Shown: positions 25,559 to 34,774 of the stretch, piece after piece | Layout of the letters: each line of letters begins with the position of its first letter | Numbering within the stretch: the stretch's first letter is position 1 | Origin: Erysipelotrichaceae bacterium | GTDB taxonomy: Bacteria; Bacillota_I; Bacilli_A; Erysipelotrichales; Erysipelotrichaceae | Assembly (NCBI GenBank): GCA_012513225.1 | Contig: JAAZCQ010000024.1 | Location: 33,918 to 97,917 of the forward strand | Direction: 5' to 3' | Length of the DNA stretch: 64,000 bases | Made by a program: the position numbers and the translations under genes | Notes under the pieces: model-generated | Told to the model about the DNA's origin: nothing | Seen by the model: the letters and a program-made list of their open reading frames with translations, nothing else | The model's database searches: none

Positions 25559-27121
25559 ATGAGTCAAAACATGTTTTGTTTTCAATGTGAACAAACAGCT
25601 AAAAGTATTGCTTGTCAAACAGTAGGTGTTTGTGGGAAACAACCTTCAACATCTACATTACAAGATGAATTAACTGGTGCTTTAATAGCATTATCAAATG
25701 CGGTGGTAGATAATAAACCACTTGAAAGCACAAATAAAATTATTCTTGCAGGATTATTTACAACCATTACTAATGTTAGTTTTAACGATGAAACTTTAAA
25801 AGAATTAATAGAAAAAGTAATTGAAGAAACTAAAAAGATATCAAAAGATAATTATGAGCCTTATGATATGAACTCCTTATGGAATGATAATGAAGATGTT
25901 AGATCATTAAAATCATTAACATTATTCGGTTTAAGAGGAATGGCTGCATATGCATATCATGCAATGGTATTAATTTATCATGATGATACTGTAAATAACT
26001 TCTTCTATGAAGCTTTATCTACAATTTCAAGAAGCGATGATACAGAAGTATTACTTCCACTAGTATTAAAAGTAGGCGAAGTAAATCTAAAATGTATGGA
26101 ACTATTAGATAAAGCTAATACTGAAACTTTTGGAACTCCTACTCCTACTAAAGTACCTTTAACAATTGAAAAAGGACCATTTATAGTAATTACTGGACAT
26201 GATTTATATGACTTAAAACTATTACTTGAACAAACAAAAGATAAAGGAATAAATATTTATACTCATGGTGAAATGTTACCTGCACATGGATATCCAAAAT
26301 TAAAAGAATATCCACATCTCAAAGGAAACTTTGGAACTGCATGGCAAAATCAACAAAAAGAATTTAAGGATATTCCAGGTGCTGTATTATTTACAACTAA
26401 CTGTATTATGCCTGTAAAAGATAACTATGCTGATAGAATCTTTACAACAGAGGTTGTATCTTATCCTAATATGGTTCATATTGGTGAAGACAAAGACTTC
26501 ACACCAGTAATTGAAAAAGCACTTGAACTTGGTGGATACAAAGAAGATACACTTATTCCTGGAATTAATGGTGGTAGTGAAGTAACAACTGGATTTGGCC
26601 ATGGAACTGTTATTTCAGTTGCTGATAAAGTAGTTGAAGCAGTAAAAGCTGGAGAAATTAAACATTTCTACTTAGTTGGAGGCTGTGATGGAGCTAAACC
26701 AGGAAGAAATTATTATACGGATGTTGTTAAACAATCACCAGAAGATAGTATTATACTTACTCTTGCATGTGGAAAATTTAGATTTAATGACCTAGATCTA
26801 GGAACAGTAGCTGGATTACCTAGGTTAATGGATATGGGACAATGTAATGACTCATATAGTGCTATAAAAGTAGCATTAGCTTTGTCTGAAGCATTTGATT
26901 GTTCTGTAAATGAACTACCATTATCAATTATATTATCTTGGTATGAACAAAAAGCAGTATGTGTACTACTTTCATTATTATATTTAGGAATTAAAAATAT
27001 TTATTTAGGGCCAACACTTCCTGCATTTGTTTCACCAAATATTTTAGATTTCTTAGTTAAGAATTATAATATAACTCCTATTTCAACTGCTGAAGAAGAT
27101 CTAAAGAAAACATTAGCTTAA
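25559..27121 (+). CDS. hcp: Hydroxylamine reductase / hybrid cluster protein, class I
   Basis: The 520-residue protein has N-terminal cysteines spaced C7-x2-C10-x8-C19-x5-C25, the class I arrangement that binds a [4Fe-4S] cluster. Hybrid-cluster ligands are visible in THGEMLPAHGYP, FTTNCIMPV, LACGKFRFND and MGQCNDSYSA. Hcp reduces hydroxylamine in vitro and acts as a nitric oxide reductase in vivo in E. coli. No hcr reductase gene is adjacent. The palindrome at -41.5 suggests an FNR/HcpR-type activator. It is monocistronic, with a terminator. Confidence 0.95.
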   Translation: MSQNMFCFQCEQTAKSIACQTVGVCGKQPSTSTLQDELTGALIALSNAVVDNKPLESTNKIILAGLFTTITNVSFNDETLKELIEKVIEETKKISKDNYEPYDMNSLWNDNEDVRSLKSLTLFGLRGMAAYAYHAMVLIYHDDTVNNFFYEALSTISRSDDTEVLLPLVLKVGEVNLKCMELLDKANTETFGTPTPTKVPLTIEKGPFIVITGHDLYDLKLLLEQTKDKGINIYTHGEMLPAHGYPKLKEYPHLKGNFGTAWQNQQKEFKDIPGAVLFTTNCIMPVKDNYADRIFTTEVVSYPNMVHIGEDKDFTPVIEKALELGGYKEDTLIPGINGGSEVTTGFGHGTVISVADKVVEAVKAGEIKHFYLVGGCDGAKPGRNYYTDVVKQSPEDSIILTLACGKFRFNDLDLGTVAGLPRLMDMGQCNDSYSAIKVALALSEAFDCSVNELPLSIILSWYEQKAVCVLLSLLYLGIKNIYLGPTLPAFVSPNILDFLVKNYNITPISTAEEDLKKTLA

Positions 27122-27126
27122 CAAAC

Positions 27127-27160
27127 AAAAAAGTATTTCTAGAAAATGAAATACTTTTTT
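27127..27160. terminator. Bidirectional terminator between hcp and the IIB-like gene
   Basis: Perfect 13-bp inverted repeat AAAAAAGTATTTC / GAAATACTTTTTT with an 8-base loop; T runs on both strands. Confidence 0.88.
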
Positions 27161-27740
27161 AATGTTTTTCTAATAGAGATAAAACATTTTGATAATTATT
27201 TGAAGCATAATCTTTTGTAGGTATTTTGATTATTTTTGTGCTAATTTCTTCCTTTAAAGATTTCTCTTTATAATGAATTTGAGGAGTAAGTACTACTAAA
27301 TCATAATCTTCACTTTTTTTATTTAAAGAGCCAATATCACAGGCATCCATTAATATGTTTACTTTTTTATTATTCAAATACTCCTGCATTTTTGAAGCAA
27401 ATAATGATGAAGTAATCCCACTTGTACAACAAAACAACGCTTTTTTTACTTCTTTATTGTTTTCATATGCGAAATCTAATAAGTCTTCTACTATACTTAC
27501 TGTATTTATAAAATTTGAAAATTCAAAGTGAAGATAATATAAAACTTTACCATTATCATTTTCAATAATATGCTCAATAATATAATTATCATAAAATATT
27601 ATAGAAACATTAAAATCATTTATTTTTTTAGTAATAGACCTAGAATAATTATCACTTTTTTCAATAATGTTTTCACCAAACATTTCCTTGGTCCAAAGGT
27701 AGTTTATTGAGTAGTTCATCTTTTTAACTATTTTACTCAT
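27159..27740 (-). CDS. Orphan protein with C-terminal PTS IIB (lactose/cellobiose)-like domain
   Basis: The 193-residue protein has an N-terminal region (1-98) that resembles nothing I know. The C-terminal part (about 99-190) looks like a cellobiose-type IIB: a beta strand ending in Cys (ALFCCTSGITSSLFASKMQ), then LVVLTPQIHY. The Cys followed by SGITSS corresponds to the phosphocysteine loop. No IIA or IIC gene is near. It could be a phosphorelay sensor like the IIB domains in PTS regulators. GGAGG precedes the ATG. Confidence 0.65.
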   Translation of the reverse strand: MSKIVKKMNYSINYLWTKEMFGENIIEKSDNYSRSITKKINDFNVSIIFYDNYIIEHIIENDNGKVLYYLHFEFSNFINTVSIVEDLLDFAYENNKEVKKALFCCTSGITSSLFASKMQEYLNNKKVNILMDACDIGSLNKKSEDYDLVVLTPQIHYKEKSLKEEISTKIIKIPTKDYASNNYQNVLSLLEKH

Positions 27741-27895
27741 AATATTATCCTCCTAACCTACTTTCATTATAAAAATAGATTAAGCATAAATTAAGTAATC
27801 ATAGACATTAAGTATGAATCTTTCATTTTTAAAAATATATTTGGATAATAATGAAATATTCTTATCAATAATTATATAATTTTCAATAAAAATTA
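27741..27895. other. AT-rich spacer without recognised features
   Basis: 155 bases between the IIB-like gene's start and the end of the osmolyte transporter operon. No convincing hairpin, promoter pair or small gene was found. Confidence 0.5.
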
Positions 27896-28507
27896 CTAAA
27901 AACTCTTATTTTCAATTTTTTGTAAAATTTTATCAGCAAATAAAGCTAATCCAGCAGATAAAATACTGCCCCATAATATCTTATTAACATTCATTGTTCT
28001 TAAACCATCAAATAGTATCGTACCAAGACCACCTGCATTAATTAATGCTCCAATAGTAGCAATCCCTATAGTAGAAACAACTGCCAATCTAATTCCAGTA
28101 AATAAAGACTTTTTAGCTAAAGGTATTTTAACTTTAATTAACATTTGCATATTGCTCATTCCCATACCTTTTGCAGCTTCAATTATATTTTCATCCACAT
28201 TATCTAATCCTGCTATAAAATTTCTTAACAAAATATATTGATTATATAAAACTAAAACTATTATTGCAGTATCTTTTCCTAAACCAGTAATTGGTATTAA
28301 TAATGAAAATAAGGCTAAACTTGGTATTGAATAAATCATAGAAAAAAACCCTGTTAAAATTGTAGAAATAATTTTAGACAACTGAACAAAAACAGTTAAA
28401 ATCATAGCTAAAATTAAAGATATAATTATTGTGATTAAAACTATTTCTAAATGCTCTAATAAAGCAATTAATAATTTATCATAATATTTCAAAAAATATA
28501 TAATCAT
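27896..28507 (-). CDS. Osmoprotectant ABC transporter permease (OpuCB/OpuCD type)
   Basis: The 203-residue membrane protein has about five helices and the EAA loop (NIIEAAKGMGMSNMQMLIKV, 20 residues) that contacts the ATPase. It fits the short permeases of the OpuC family for glycine betaine, choline and carnitine. Start at ATG 28507, with GGGAG upstream; it overlaps the ATPase stop by 4 bases. It is the last gene of a permease-binding protein-ATPase-permease operon. Confidence 0.88.
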   Translation of the reverse strand: MIIYFLKYYDKLLIALLEHLEIVLITIIISLILAMILTVFVQLSKIISTILTGFFSMIYSIPSLALFSLLIPITGLGKDTAIIVLVLYNQYILLRNFIAGLDNVDENIIEAAKGMGMSNMQMLIKVKIPLAKKSLFTGIRLAVVSTIGIATIGALINAGGLGTILFDGLRTMNVNKILWGSILSAGLALFADKILQKIENKSF

Positions 28508-29271
28508 ATATATTTCTCCCAAAGTTTAGTTTTTTCTTTTGCTGAGTTCATTAGAGTTTTAACAAATTCATCTTTAGGATTTTTTATAATGTTTTCTGGA
28601 GTATCAAACTGAATAATCTTACCCTCATTCATTATCATAACTCTATTACCCATCTTAAAAGCTTCTTCAATATCATGAGTAACAAATAAAAATGTCTTTT
28701 TTAAACCACCATGAATTGAAAGTAATTCATCTTGCAACTTTAACCTAGTAATTGAGTCTATTGCACCAAAAGGTTCATCTAGCAACATTATTTTTGGATC
28801 AATTGCCAAGGCTCTTGCAAGTCCAATTCTTTGTTGTTGACCCCCAGATAATTGTTTAGGAAATCTATATTTATACTCTTTAGGATCAAGGCCAACTAAA
28901 TTTAACAATTCATCAACTCTTGCATCAATTCTAGATTCTTCCCATTTCATTAATTTACAAACAACAGAAATATTCTCTTTTATGTTCATATGAGGAAACA
29001 ATCCTATTTGTTGAATAACATATCCTATTCTTCTTCTAACCTTAATAACATCAACAGTTTTTATGTTTTCTCCAAACAAAATTATTTCACCCTTATCAGG
29101 ATCTATCAATCTATTTGTCAACCTTAAAAGTGTTGTTTTCCCACTTCCAGAAGAACCCAAAATGGTTACTAGTTCACCTTCATTAACTGTAAAACTAATA
29201 TCATCAACAGCATTATAATTAGCCTTATCAAATTTTTTACTTACATTTTTAAATTCTATAGCAACACTCAT
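28504..29271 (-). CDS. Osmoprotectant ABC transporter ATP-binding protein (OpuCA type)
   Basis: The 255-residue protein has Walker A LGSSGSGKTTLL, a Q-loop, signature LSGGQQQRIGLARAL, Walker B IMLLDEPFGAID and switch His in LFVTHDIEEA. The ProV/OpuCA group often has C-terminal CBS domains; these are absent, so the protein ends shortly after the NBD. It powers import of compatible solutes. Confidence 0.92.
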   Translation of the reverse strand: MSVAIEFKNVSKKFDKANYNAVDDISFTVNEGELVTILGSSGSGKTTLLRLTNRLIDPDKGEIILFGENIKTVDVIKVRRRIGYVIQQIGLFPHMNIKENISVVCKLMKWEESRIDARVDELLNLVGLDPKEYKYRFPKQLSGGQQQRIGLARALAIDPKIMLLDEPFGAIDSITRLKLQDELLSIHGGLKKTFLFVTHDIEEAFKMGNRVMIMNEGKIIQFDTPENIIKNPKDEFVKTLMNSAKEKTKLWEKYI

Positions 29272-29280
29272 AATAACCTC

Positions 29281-30162
29281 TTATTTAATCGAATTATAAA
29301 ACTCTTTTGCTACCTCTTCATACTCTTCTTTATCTATATCAACTTTTGCATTTAAATTTATCATTGTTTCAGTATCAAGTTTTTCAGTAACCCTATTTAA
29401 AATTTCTTCAATTTCAGGATTTTTATCTAGAATTTCTGTATGAATAATAGGTGTTAAATAATATGGTGGCCAGAATTGTTTATCATCTTCTAAAACAGTA
29501 AACTTTTCTTTTTCTACAAGTGGACCTTCAGTAGTATAAGCAGGAGAAACATCTCCTTCATTATTTTCTAAAATTTGATATTTTAATCCATTATCATAAA
29601 CCTTTATAGATTTAAAATTAAATTCTCCATAAATTTTTTCTAAACCTGGAATTCCATCTTCTCTCTCTTCAAAGTCACCTTGTGAAACAAATCTAATTTG
29701 ACTAGATTTTTCTTGCAAATCAGAAATTGTATATATTCCTAGTTCTTTAGCAAGCTCAGTCCTAATTACCAAACCTTGACTATCATTTGCGTTAGATTGC
29801 TTTAACCAAGTAACATTAAATTTCTCTGCATATTCTTTCTTTACAATATTGTAAACCTCTTTTGGATCACTTACCAATTCCATCTTTAAAATTGAAAGAA
29901 GTCCAGTACCAGTATATTCAGGAAACATATCAATTTCATCATTGATTAAAGCACTATGAACAACTGAACCAGCAATATTAAATTTTCTTTCAACATTAAA
30001 TCCAGCATCCTCAAGTGCTAATGCATAAAGCTCTCCAACTATTAGGCTTTCTGTAAATGTTTTTGTTCCAATTCTAATTGTAGGTTTTTCTGATTTTGTG
30101 CTACAAGCAAAGAGCGATAAACTAACCACTAGCACAACAAATATTTTAAACATTTTTTTCAT
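29281..30162 (-). CDS. Osmoprotectant ABC transporter substrate-binding lipoprotein (OpuCC type)
   Basis: The 293-residue protein has a signal peptide ending in the lipobox SLSLFACS, so it is membrane-anchored through a lipidated Cys near residue 20. IRIGTKTFTESLIVGELYAL is the conserved N-terminal binding-lobe segment of the glycine betaine/choline family. The ATG at 30162 has AGGAGA at good spacing; the longer frame would overlap the permease gene. The ligand, betaine, carnitine, choline or another quaternary amine, is not determinable here. Confidence 0.9.
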   Translation of the reverse strand: MKKMFKIFVVLVVSLSLFACSTKSEKPTIRIGTKTFTESLIVGELYALALEDAGFNVERKFNIAGSVVHSALINDEIDMFPEYTGTGLLSILKMELVSDPKEVYNIVKKEYAEKFNVTWLKQSNANDSQGLVIRTELAKELGIYTISDLQEKSSQIRFVSQGDFEEREDGIPGLEKIYGEFNFKSIKVYDNGLKYQILENNEGDVSPAYTTEGPLVEKEKFTVLEDDKQFWPPYYLTPIIHTEILDKNPEIEEILNRVTEKLDTETMINLNAKVDIDKEEYEEVAKEFYNSIK

Positions 30163-30172
30163 TTTCTTTCTC

Positions 30173-30811
30173 CTATACATCTTTATAAGCAAAAAATAAC
30201 TTATCAAATAATATAAATAATAAATTTGCACTTAATGATAAAAATGCAACACTTAAACCACCAAGTAACAATAAATCTAATCTATATAAGCCTAGACCAG
30301 TAAAAATAATTTCTCCAAGTCCACCGCCTCCAATTCTCGCTGCTAATGTAGCACTAGCAATTATTTCAATTAAAGCTGTTTTAATACCCGTGAAAATAAT
30401 AGGAAGAGCTAAAGGGATTCTCACTTTAACCCAAACCTGAAATTCACTCATTCCACATGCATAGGCAGTTTCTATCATAAACTGTAAAACACCGTCTAAT
30501 CCTGACACTGTATTCATTAATATAGGTGGAACCCCTAACAATACTAAAGCTATTAAAGCTGGTTTAAATCCTGTACCCACTACAGGTATTAATAAAATAA
30601 GTATTGCAAGACTTGGAATTATTCTTAAAATATTAAATATACTTATTACATATTTTTTTAGCTTATCATATTTAACTATGAGAATACCTAAGCTAACACC
30701 AATAATTGTTGCAATTAGTAAAGAAAAAAAACTTATCAGTAAATGATCTTTAAATAACATTAATATTTTTTCAGGATTATTTTGTATATAATCAATCATT
30801 TGTATAAACAA
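30173..30811 (-). CDS. Osmoprotectant ABC transporter permease, first gene
   Basis: The 212-residue protein with about five helices is a paralogue of the last gene of the operon, with the EAA loop ETAYACGMSEFQVWVKV. I set the start at TTG 30811: AAAGGAG lies 8 bases before it, whereas the first ATG (30799) would be 20 bases away. The operon order is permease, binding protein, ATPase, permease. Confidence 0.85.
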   Translation of the reverse strand: MFIQMIDYIQNNPEKILMLFKDHLLISFFSLLIATIIGVSLGILIVKYDKLKKYVISIFNILRIIPSLAILILLIPVVGTGFKPALIALVLLGVPPILMNTVSGLDGVLQFMIETAYACGMSEFQVWVKVRIPLALPIIFTGIKTALIEIIASATLAARIGGGGLGEIIFTGLGLYRLDLLLLGGLSVAFLSLSANLLFILFDKLFFAYKDV

Positions 30812-30992
30812 GATTGTCTCTCCTTTAGTATTCTCTTCTACTTAAGTAAAACATAATTTTATTAAATATTTTACTATAACACTCTTTATGAACTAATTAT
30901 TTTGTATTAATTATAATAATTTCAATACTTTATATATATCATTTTATGAAAATATACATATTTTTTTAAAGAATATTATAATTTAATATCAA
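30812..30992. other. Left part of the divergent spacer, nothing certain
   Basis: Very AT-rich sequence upstream of the osmolyte operon. Several possible -10-like hexamers occur but no convincing pair for the minus strand. The rest of the 315-base spacer holds the elements listed next. Confidence 0.4.
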
Positions 30993-31021
30993 TTGACTAG
31001 AAAGTTAGTCTATGCTAACAT
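30993..31021 (+). promoter_or_regulatory. Promoter of the CydDC-like/YgbA/YbaN operon
   Basis: TTGACT (30993-30998), 17 bases, TAACAT (31016-31021). The first GTTAG-N6-CTAAC box overlaps the spacer and -10. Confidence 0.7.
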
Positions 31022-31043
31022 CATCATGTTAGGTATGCCTAAC
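31004..31043 (+). promoter_or_regulatory. Two tandem palindromic operator boxes GTTAG-N6-CTAAC
   Basis: Box 1 at 31004-31019 (GTTAGTCTATGCTAAC) and box 2 at 31028-31043 (GTTAGGTATGCCTAAC), centres 24 bases apart. They cover the -10 and the predicted start. TTAGG...CCTAA palindromes are typical of DtxR-family metal-dependent repressors. Confidence 0.7.
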
Positions 31044-31098
31044 TAATACAAGTTTAACTATAATAATATTTAGATTTTTAAACTTGTTGAAGGGAGGA

Positions 31099-31119
31099 TA
31101 ATCAATTAAGAATTGATTA
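31099..31119 (+). promoter_or_regulatory. Hairpin between Shine-Dalgarno and start codon
   Basis: Perfect 9-bp stem TAATCAATT / AATTGATTA with a 3-base loop. The Shine-Dalgarno AGGGAGG (31091-31097) is 29 bases from the ATG (31127) in linear sequence. With the hairpin looped out the spacing becomes 8 bases. Confidence 0.7.
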
Positions 31120-31126
31120 ATTATAT

Positions 31127-32842
31127 ATGTTTAATAAACGACTTATATTAACTATGAATAAAGAAATGAAACATGTTAAATTACAAGTTTTATTTCAAAT
31201 ATTGTCATTAGTTTGTAATATTATATTTACTTTTTTGTTAGTTAATCTTTTTTCAAAATTAATCTATAATACATTAACTTTTTCAATTTTATTATTAAAT
31301 GTTTTATTAATAATTATCATTTTATTAATTAGAGCCTTTTTTTTAAAACAAGTATCATCTTGTTCATTTAATAGTTCAACAAATGTTAAAAGAAAATTAA
31401 GAAAAGATTTATTTGAAAAAATATTAAGATTATCAAATAGTTATAATGATTCAATAAGTACTAGTGAATTAGTACAACTTGCAACAGAAGGAATAAATCA
31501 ATTAGAAGTATATTTTTCATTATATTTACCTCAGTTATTTTATAGTGTAATCTCTGCAGTAATATTATTTATTACATTATCTTTTTTTGATTTAAAAAGT
31601 TCTATTGCATTATTTATTTGTGTACCTTTAATACCTATCTCTATTGTTTTAGTACAAAAATTCGCAAAAAAATTATTATCTAAATATTGGTTAAGTTATG
31701 TAACATTAGGAAGTAGTTTTTTAGAAAATCTTGAAGGATTAACAACACTAAAGATTTATGGAAGTGATGATTATAAACAAAAAGAAATGAATATTGAAGC
31801 AGAAAATTTTAGAAAAGCAACAATGAGAGTACTTATAATGCAACTTAATAGTATTAGTATTATGGATATAGTTGCTTATGGAGGTGCTGCATTAGGTAGT
31901 TATCTTGCAATATCTCACTTTATCAGTAATGAAATCAGTTTATTTGCAACACTATTAATAATATTATTAGCTTTTGAATTTTTTATACCGCTAAGACAAC
32001 TTGGTTCATATTTTCATATAGCAATGAATGGAATTGCTGCAAGTGATAAATTATTTTATGTTTTGGATATAAAAGAAAAAGACAGTGGTAGTAAAGATAT
32101 TAGTGGTGATATAAATATAAAATTTGAAGATTTAACATTCGCATATAAAAATCATAACGTTTTAGAAAATCTTAATTTAACTATTAAAAGTAATGAATTT
32201 ACTGCAATTGTTGGAGAAAGTGGATCAGGTAAAAGTACAATCGCAAAATTAATAATGGGATATTATCAAAAATATAATGGAAATATTTTTATAAATAATA
32301 TAGATAGAAACTTAATTAGTGATGATTCAATAATGGAAAATATAGCTTTTATTAATCATGATCCACATATTTTTAAAGGAACTATTAAAGAAAATATTGA
32401 TTTATTAAATATTTATGATGATTTAGAAATAAATAAAGTTTTAGAAGAAGTAAATTTATTAGATTTTGTAAATTCACAAAATGGCCTAGAAACATTGGTA
32501 TTAGAAAATGGATCAAATTTATCTGGTGGTCAAAAACAACGATTAAATATTGCTCGCTCACTTCTTAAAAAACCAAATATGTTTATATTTGATGAAGTAA
32601 CAAGCAATATAGATGTTGAAAGTGAAGAGAAAATTTTAAATGTAATTAAAAAATTAAGTAAAAGTAAAACTATTTTAATGATTACTCATAGATTAAGTAC
32701 TATTAAAGATTGTGATGAAATCATTGTACTTGAAAAAGGATGCGTAGTTGAAAATGGCAAACATAATGAGTTAATTAATAACAAGAAAACTTATTATCAA
32801 ATGTATGAAGTACAAAAAGAATTGGAGGCTTATTATGAGTAA
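31127..32842 (+). CDS. ABC transporter, fused permease/ATPase, CydD-like (first subunit)
   Basis: The 571-residue half-transporter has six helices in the first 300 residues. The nucleotide-binding domain has Walker A VGESGSGKSTIAKL, signature LSGGQKQRLNIARSL and Walker B FIFDEVTSNID. It pairs with the next gene. The nearest family is CydDC (thiol exporters), but iron- or heme-linked exporter-fold pairs such as IrtAB/YbtPQ look similar. The operator boxes favour metal regulation. The 24-base-spaced boxes and the SD-hairpin arrangement make its expression control unusual. Confidence 0.85.
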   Translation: MFNKRLILTMNKEMKHVKLQVLFQILSLVCNIIFTFLLVNLFSKLIYNTLTFSILLLNVLLIIIILLIRAFFLKQVSSCSFNSSTNVKRKLRKDLFEKILRLSNSYNDSISTSELVQLATEGINQLEVYFSLYLPQLFYSVISAVILFITLSFFDLKSSIALFICVPLIPISIVLVQKFAKKLLSKYWLSYVTLGSSFLENLEGLTTLKIYGSDDYKQKEMNIEAENFRKATMRVLIMQLNSISIMDIVAYGGAALGSYLAISHFISNEISLFATLLIILLAFEFFIPLRQLGSYFHIAMNGIAASDKLFYVLDIKEKDSGSKDISGDINIKFEDLTFAYKNHNVLENLNLTIKSNEFTAIVGESGSGKSTIAKLIMGYYQKYNGNIFINNIDRNLISDDSIMENIAFINHDPHIFKGTIKENIDLLNIYDDLEINKVLEEVNLLDFVNSQNGLETLVLENGSNLSGGQKQRLNIARSLLKKPNMFIFDEVTSNIDVESEEKILNVIKKLSKSKTILMITHRLSTIKDCDEIIVLEKGCVVENGKHNELINNKKTYYQMYEVQKELEAYYE

Positions 32843-34481
32843 TACAAAAGTGATTTTTAGAATGCTTAAGCTTGTTAAACCATTAAGTCTTCAAATGGTA
32901 TTTGCAATAATAACAGGAGTTCTGGGATTTATATGTGCCATAGGAATTCCAGTAGTATCTACAATGGTGTTGTTGCAAGTACTTGGCATGTATACGCACG
33001 TTAAATTAAATTATCTACTTATTCTTCTTTTAACTTTTGCAATATTAAGAGGTGTACTTCATTATCTAGAACAACAAGCAAATCATTATATTGCATTTAA
33101 ATTACTAGCGATTATAAGAGATAAAGTATATACAACACTAAGAAGACTTGCTCCTGCAAAATTAGATGGAAAAGACAAAGGGAATTTAATAGCTTTAATA
33201 ACTAATGATGTTGAGTTGCTTGAGGTCTTTTATGCACATACAATTTCACCTACTATTATCGCTTTATTTACTTCTTTGATACTATTAATACTATTTGCTC
33301 ATATGAATATTATTGCAATGTTAATTGCACTAGTTGCTTATATAACAATGGGGATTATTATTCCATTTACAGTAAATAAAATAGGTGAAAAAAGTGGGCA
33401 AAAATCTAGGGATGCAATGGGAGATTTTAGTTCATTTTTACTTGAAAGTTATAGAAGTATAGACACTATTATCCAATATAATATTGGAGATAAGCGCTTA
33501 AGCCATTTATTAAACCAAAGTGATGCTATAGAACAAACACAAAAAAAACTTAAAGATATAGAATCTTTTCAAATGATTTTATCTCAATTATTAATATCTA
33601 CTTCAGCAATATTAATGTTCATTGTTATGTTTTATTTACAACAAAAAGGAGAAGTAAATACCTATGTTGTAATATTATCTACTGTATTAATGTTGTCTAG
33701 TTTTGGTCCAGTACTTGCTTTATCAAATCTTGCAAATAACTTATTAATTACCTTAAGTAGTGCGAAAAGAGTGATAACATTATTAGATGAAAAAGAAATA
33801 ATTACTGAAGTTACTGGATTAGATCAAGTAGAATTTAATGATATAGATATAAAAAATATTAATTTTAAATATGATAATGAAGATATTCTAGAAGATTTAA
33901 GTGTTTTATTTAAAAAAGATACTATAAGTGCAATCATTGGAAAAAGTGGTAGTGGAAAATCTACTTTACTGAAATTAATTATGAGATTTTATGATCCGTA
34001 TTCAGGCTCAATTAATATTAACAACAAAGATATTAAGCAAATAAACACAACTAATCTAAGAAATATGTTTGCTTATGTTACACAAGATACTATGTTATTT
34101 CACGATTCAATTTACAATAATCTTAAAATAGCAAAGTTAGATGCTTCAAAAGAAGAAATTATAGATGCATGTAAAAAAGCAAATATACATGATTTTATTA
34201 TGAGTTTAGAAGACGGATATGATACAAAAGTTGCTGAACTAGGTGCTTCTTTATCAGGTGGCGAAAGACAAAGAATTGGGCTTGCTAGAGCATTTTTAAG
34301 TGATGCAGATTGTATACTTCTTGATGAACCAACAAGTAATTTAGATGTATTAAATGAAGCAATAATTTTAAAATCGATAAAAGAGAACCCTAATAAAACT
34401 GTAATACTAGTTTCTCATAGAGAATCAACAGTAAAAATAGCTAATTCAATATTAAAAATGGAGACAGGGAGGTTAAGTTAA
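32835..34481 (+). CDS. ABC transporter, fused permease/ATPase, CydC-like (second subunit)
   Basis: The 548-residue protein has six helices, then an NBD with GKSGSGKSTLLKL, LSGGERQRIGLARAF and ILLDEPTSNLD. It is the heterodimer partner of the first subunit. The ATG at 32835 (GGAGG about 8 bases before it) overlaps the preceding stop by 8 bases. Both NBDs have Walker-B acidic residues (DE), so both sites may hydrolyse ATP. The substrate is unknown. Confidence 0.85.
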   Translation: MSNTKVIFRMLKLVKPLSLQMVFAIITGVLGFICAIGIPVVSTMVLLQVLGMYTHVKLNYLLILLLTFAILRGVLHYLEQQANHYIAFKLLAIIRDKVYTTLRRLAPAKLDGKDKGNLIALITNDVELLEVFYAHTISPTIIALFTSLILLILFAHMNIIAMLIALVAYITMGIIIPFTVNKIGEKSGQKSRDAMGDFSSFLLESYRSIDTIIQYNIGDKRLSHLLNQSDAIEQTQKKLKDIESFQMILSQLLISTSAILMFIVMFYLQQKGEVNTYVVILSTVLMLSSFGPVLALSNLANNLLITLSSAKRVITLLDEKEIITEVTGLDQVEFNDIDIKNINFKYDNEDILEDLSVLFKKDTISAIIGKSGSGKSTLLKLIMRFYDPYSGSININNKDIKQINTTNLRNMFAYVTQDTMLFHDSIYNNLKIAKLDASKEEIIDACKKANIHDFIMSLEDGYDTKVAELGASLSGGERQRIGLARAFLSDADCILLDEPTSNLDVLNEAIILKSIKENPNKTVILVSHRESTVKIANSILKMETGRLS

Positions 34482-34774
34482 TGGATTTAGAAGCTAAAAG
34501 GAACAAAGAAATAGAAATCATTGAATTAATGATTAAAATATATTGTAAAAAGAATGACGATATTAATGAAGAAGAATTAATAAATTACTGTACAAACAAA
34601 ATCCAAAAATGTCCTATGATGGAAACAAAAACATTTTGTAGTCAATGTCCAGTCCATTGTTATCAAAAAGATATGAGAGAAAAAATTAAAAAAGTAATGA
34701 GATACAGTGGTCCTAGATTGATATTTCATCACCCTATTCTTTGTATCAAGCACTACTTATTGGAGGCAAAATGA
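34481..34774 (+). CDS. YgbA-like 'nitrous oxide-stimulated promoter' family protein
   Basis: The 97-residue protein contains CPMMETKTFCSQCPVHCY followed by KVMRYSGPRL and HHPIL, the conserved Cys-rich and RYSGPR blocks of this family. The E. coli relative ygbA belongs to the NsrR nitric oxide regulon (established). The cysteines suggest metal or Fe-S binding. It overlaps the ABC gene by one base and the next gene by four. Confidence 0.85.
   Translation: MDLEAKRNKEIEIIELMIKIYCKKNDDINEEELINYCTNKIQKCPMMETKTFCSQCPVHCYQKDMREKIKKVMRYSGPRLIFHHPILCIKHYLLEAK

Noticed and set aside
31049..31086. CAAGTTTA / TAAACTTG inverted repeat as a riboswitch in the CydDC-like leader
   Set aside because: The arms are 8 bp with a 22-base AT-rich loop and no known aptamer motif; it may be chance.
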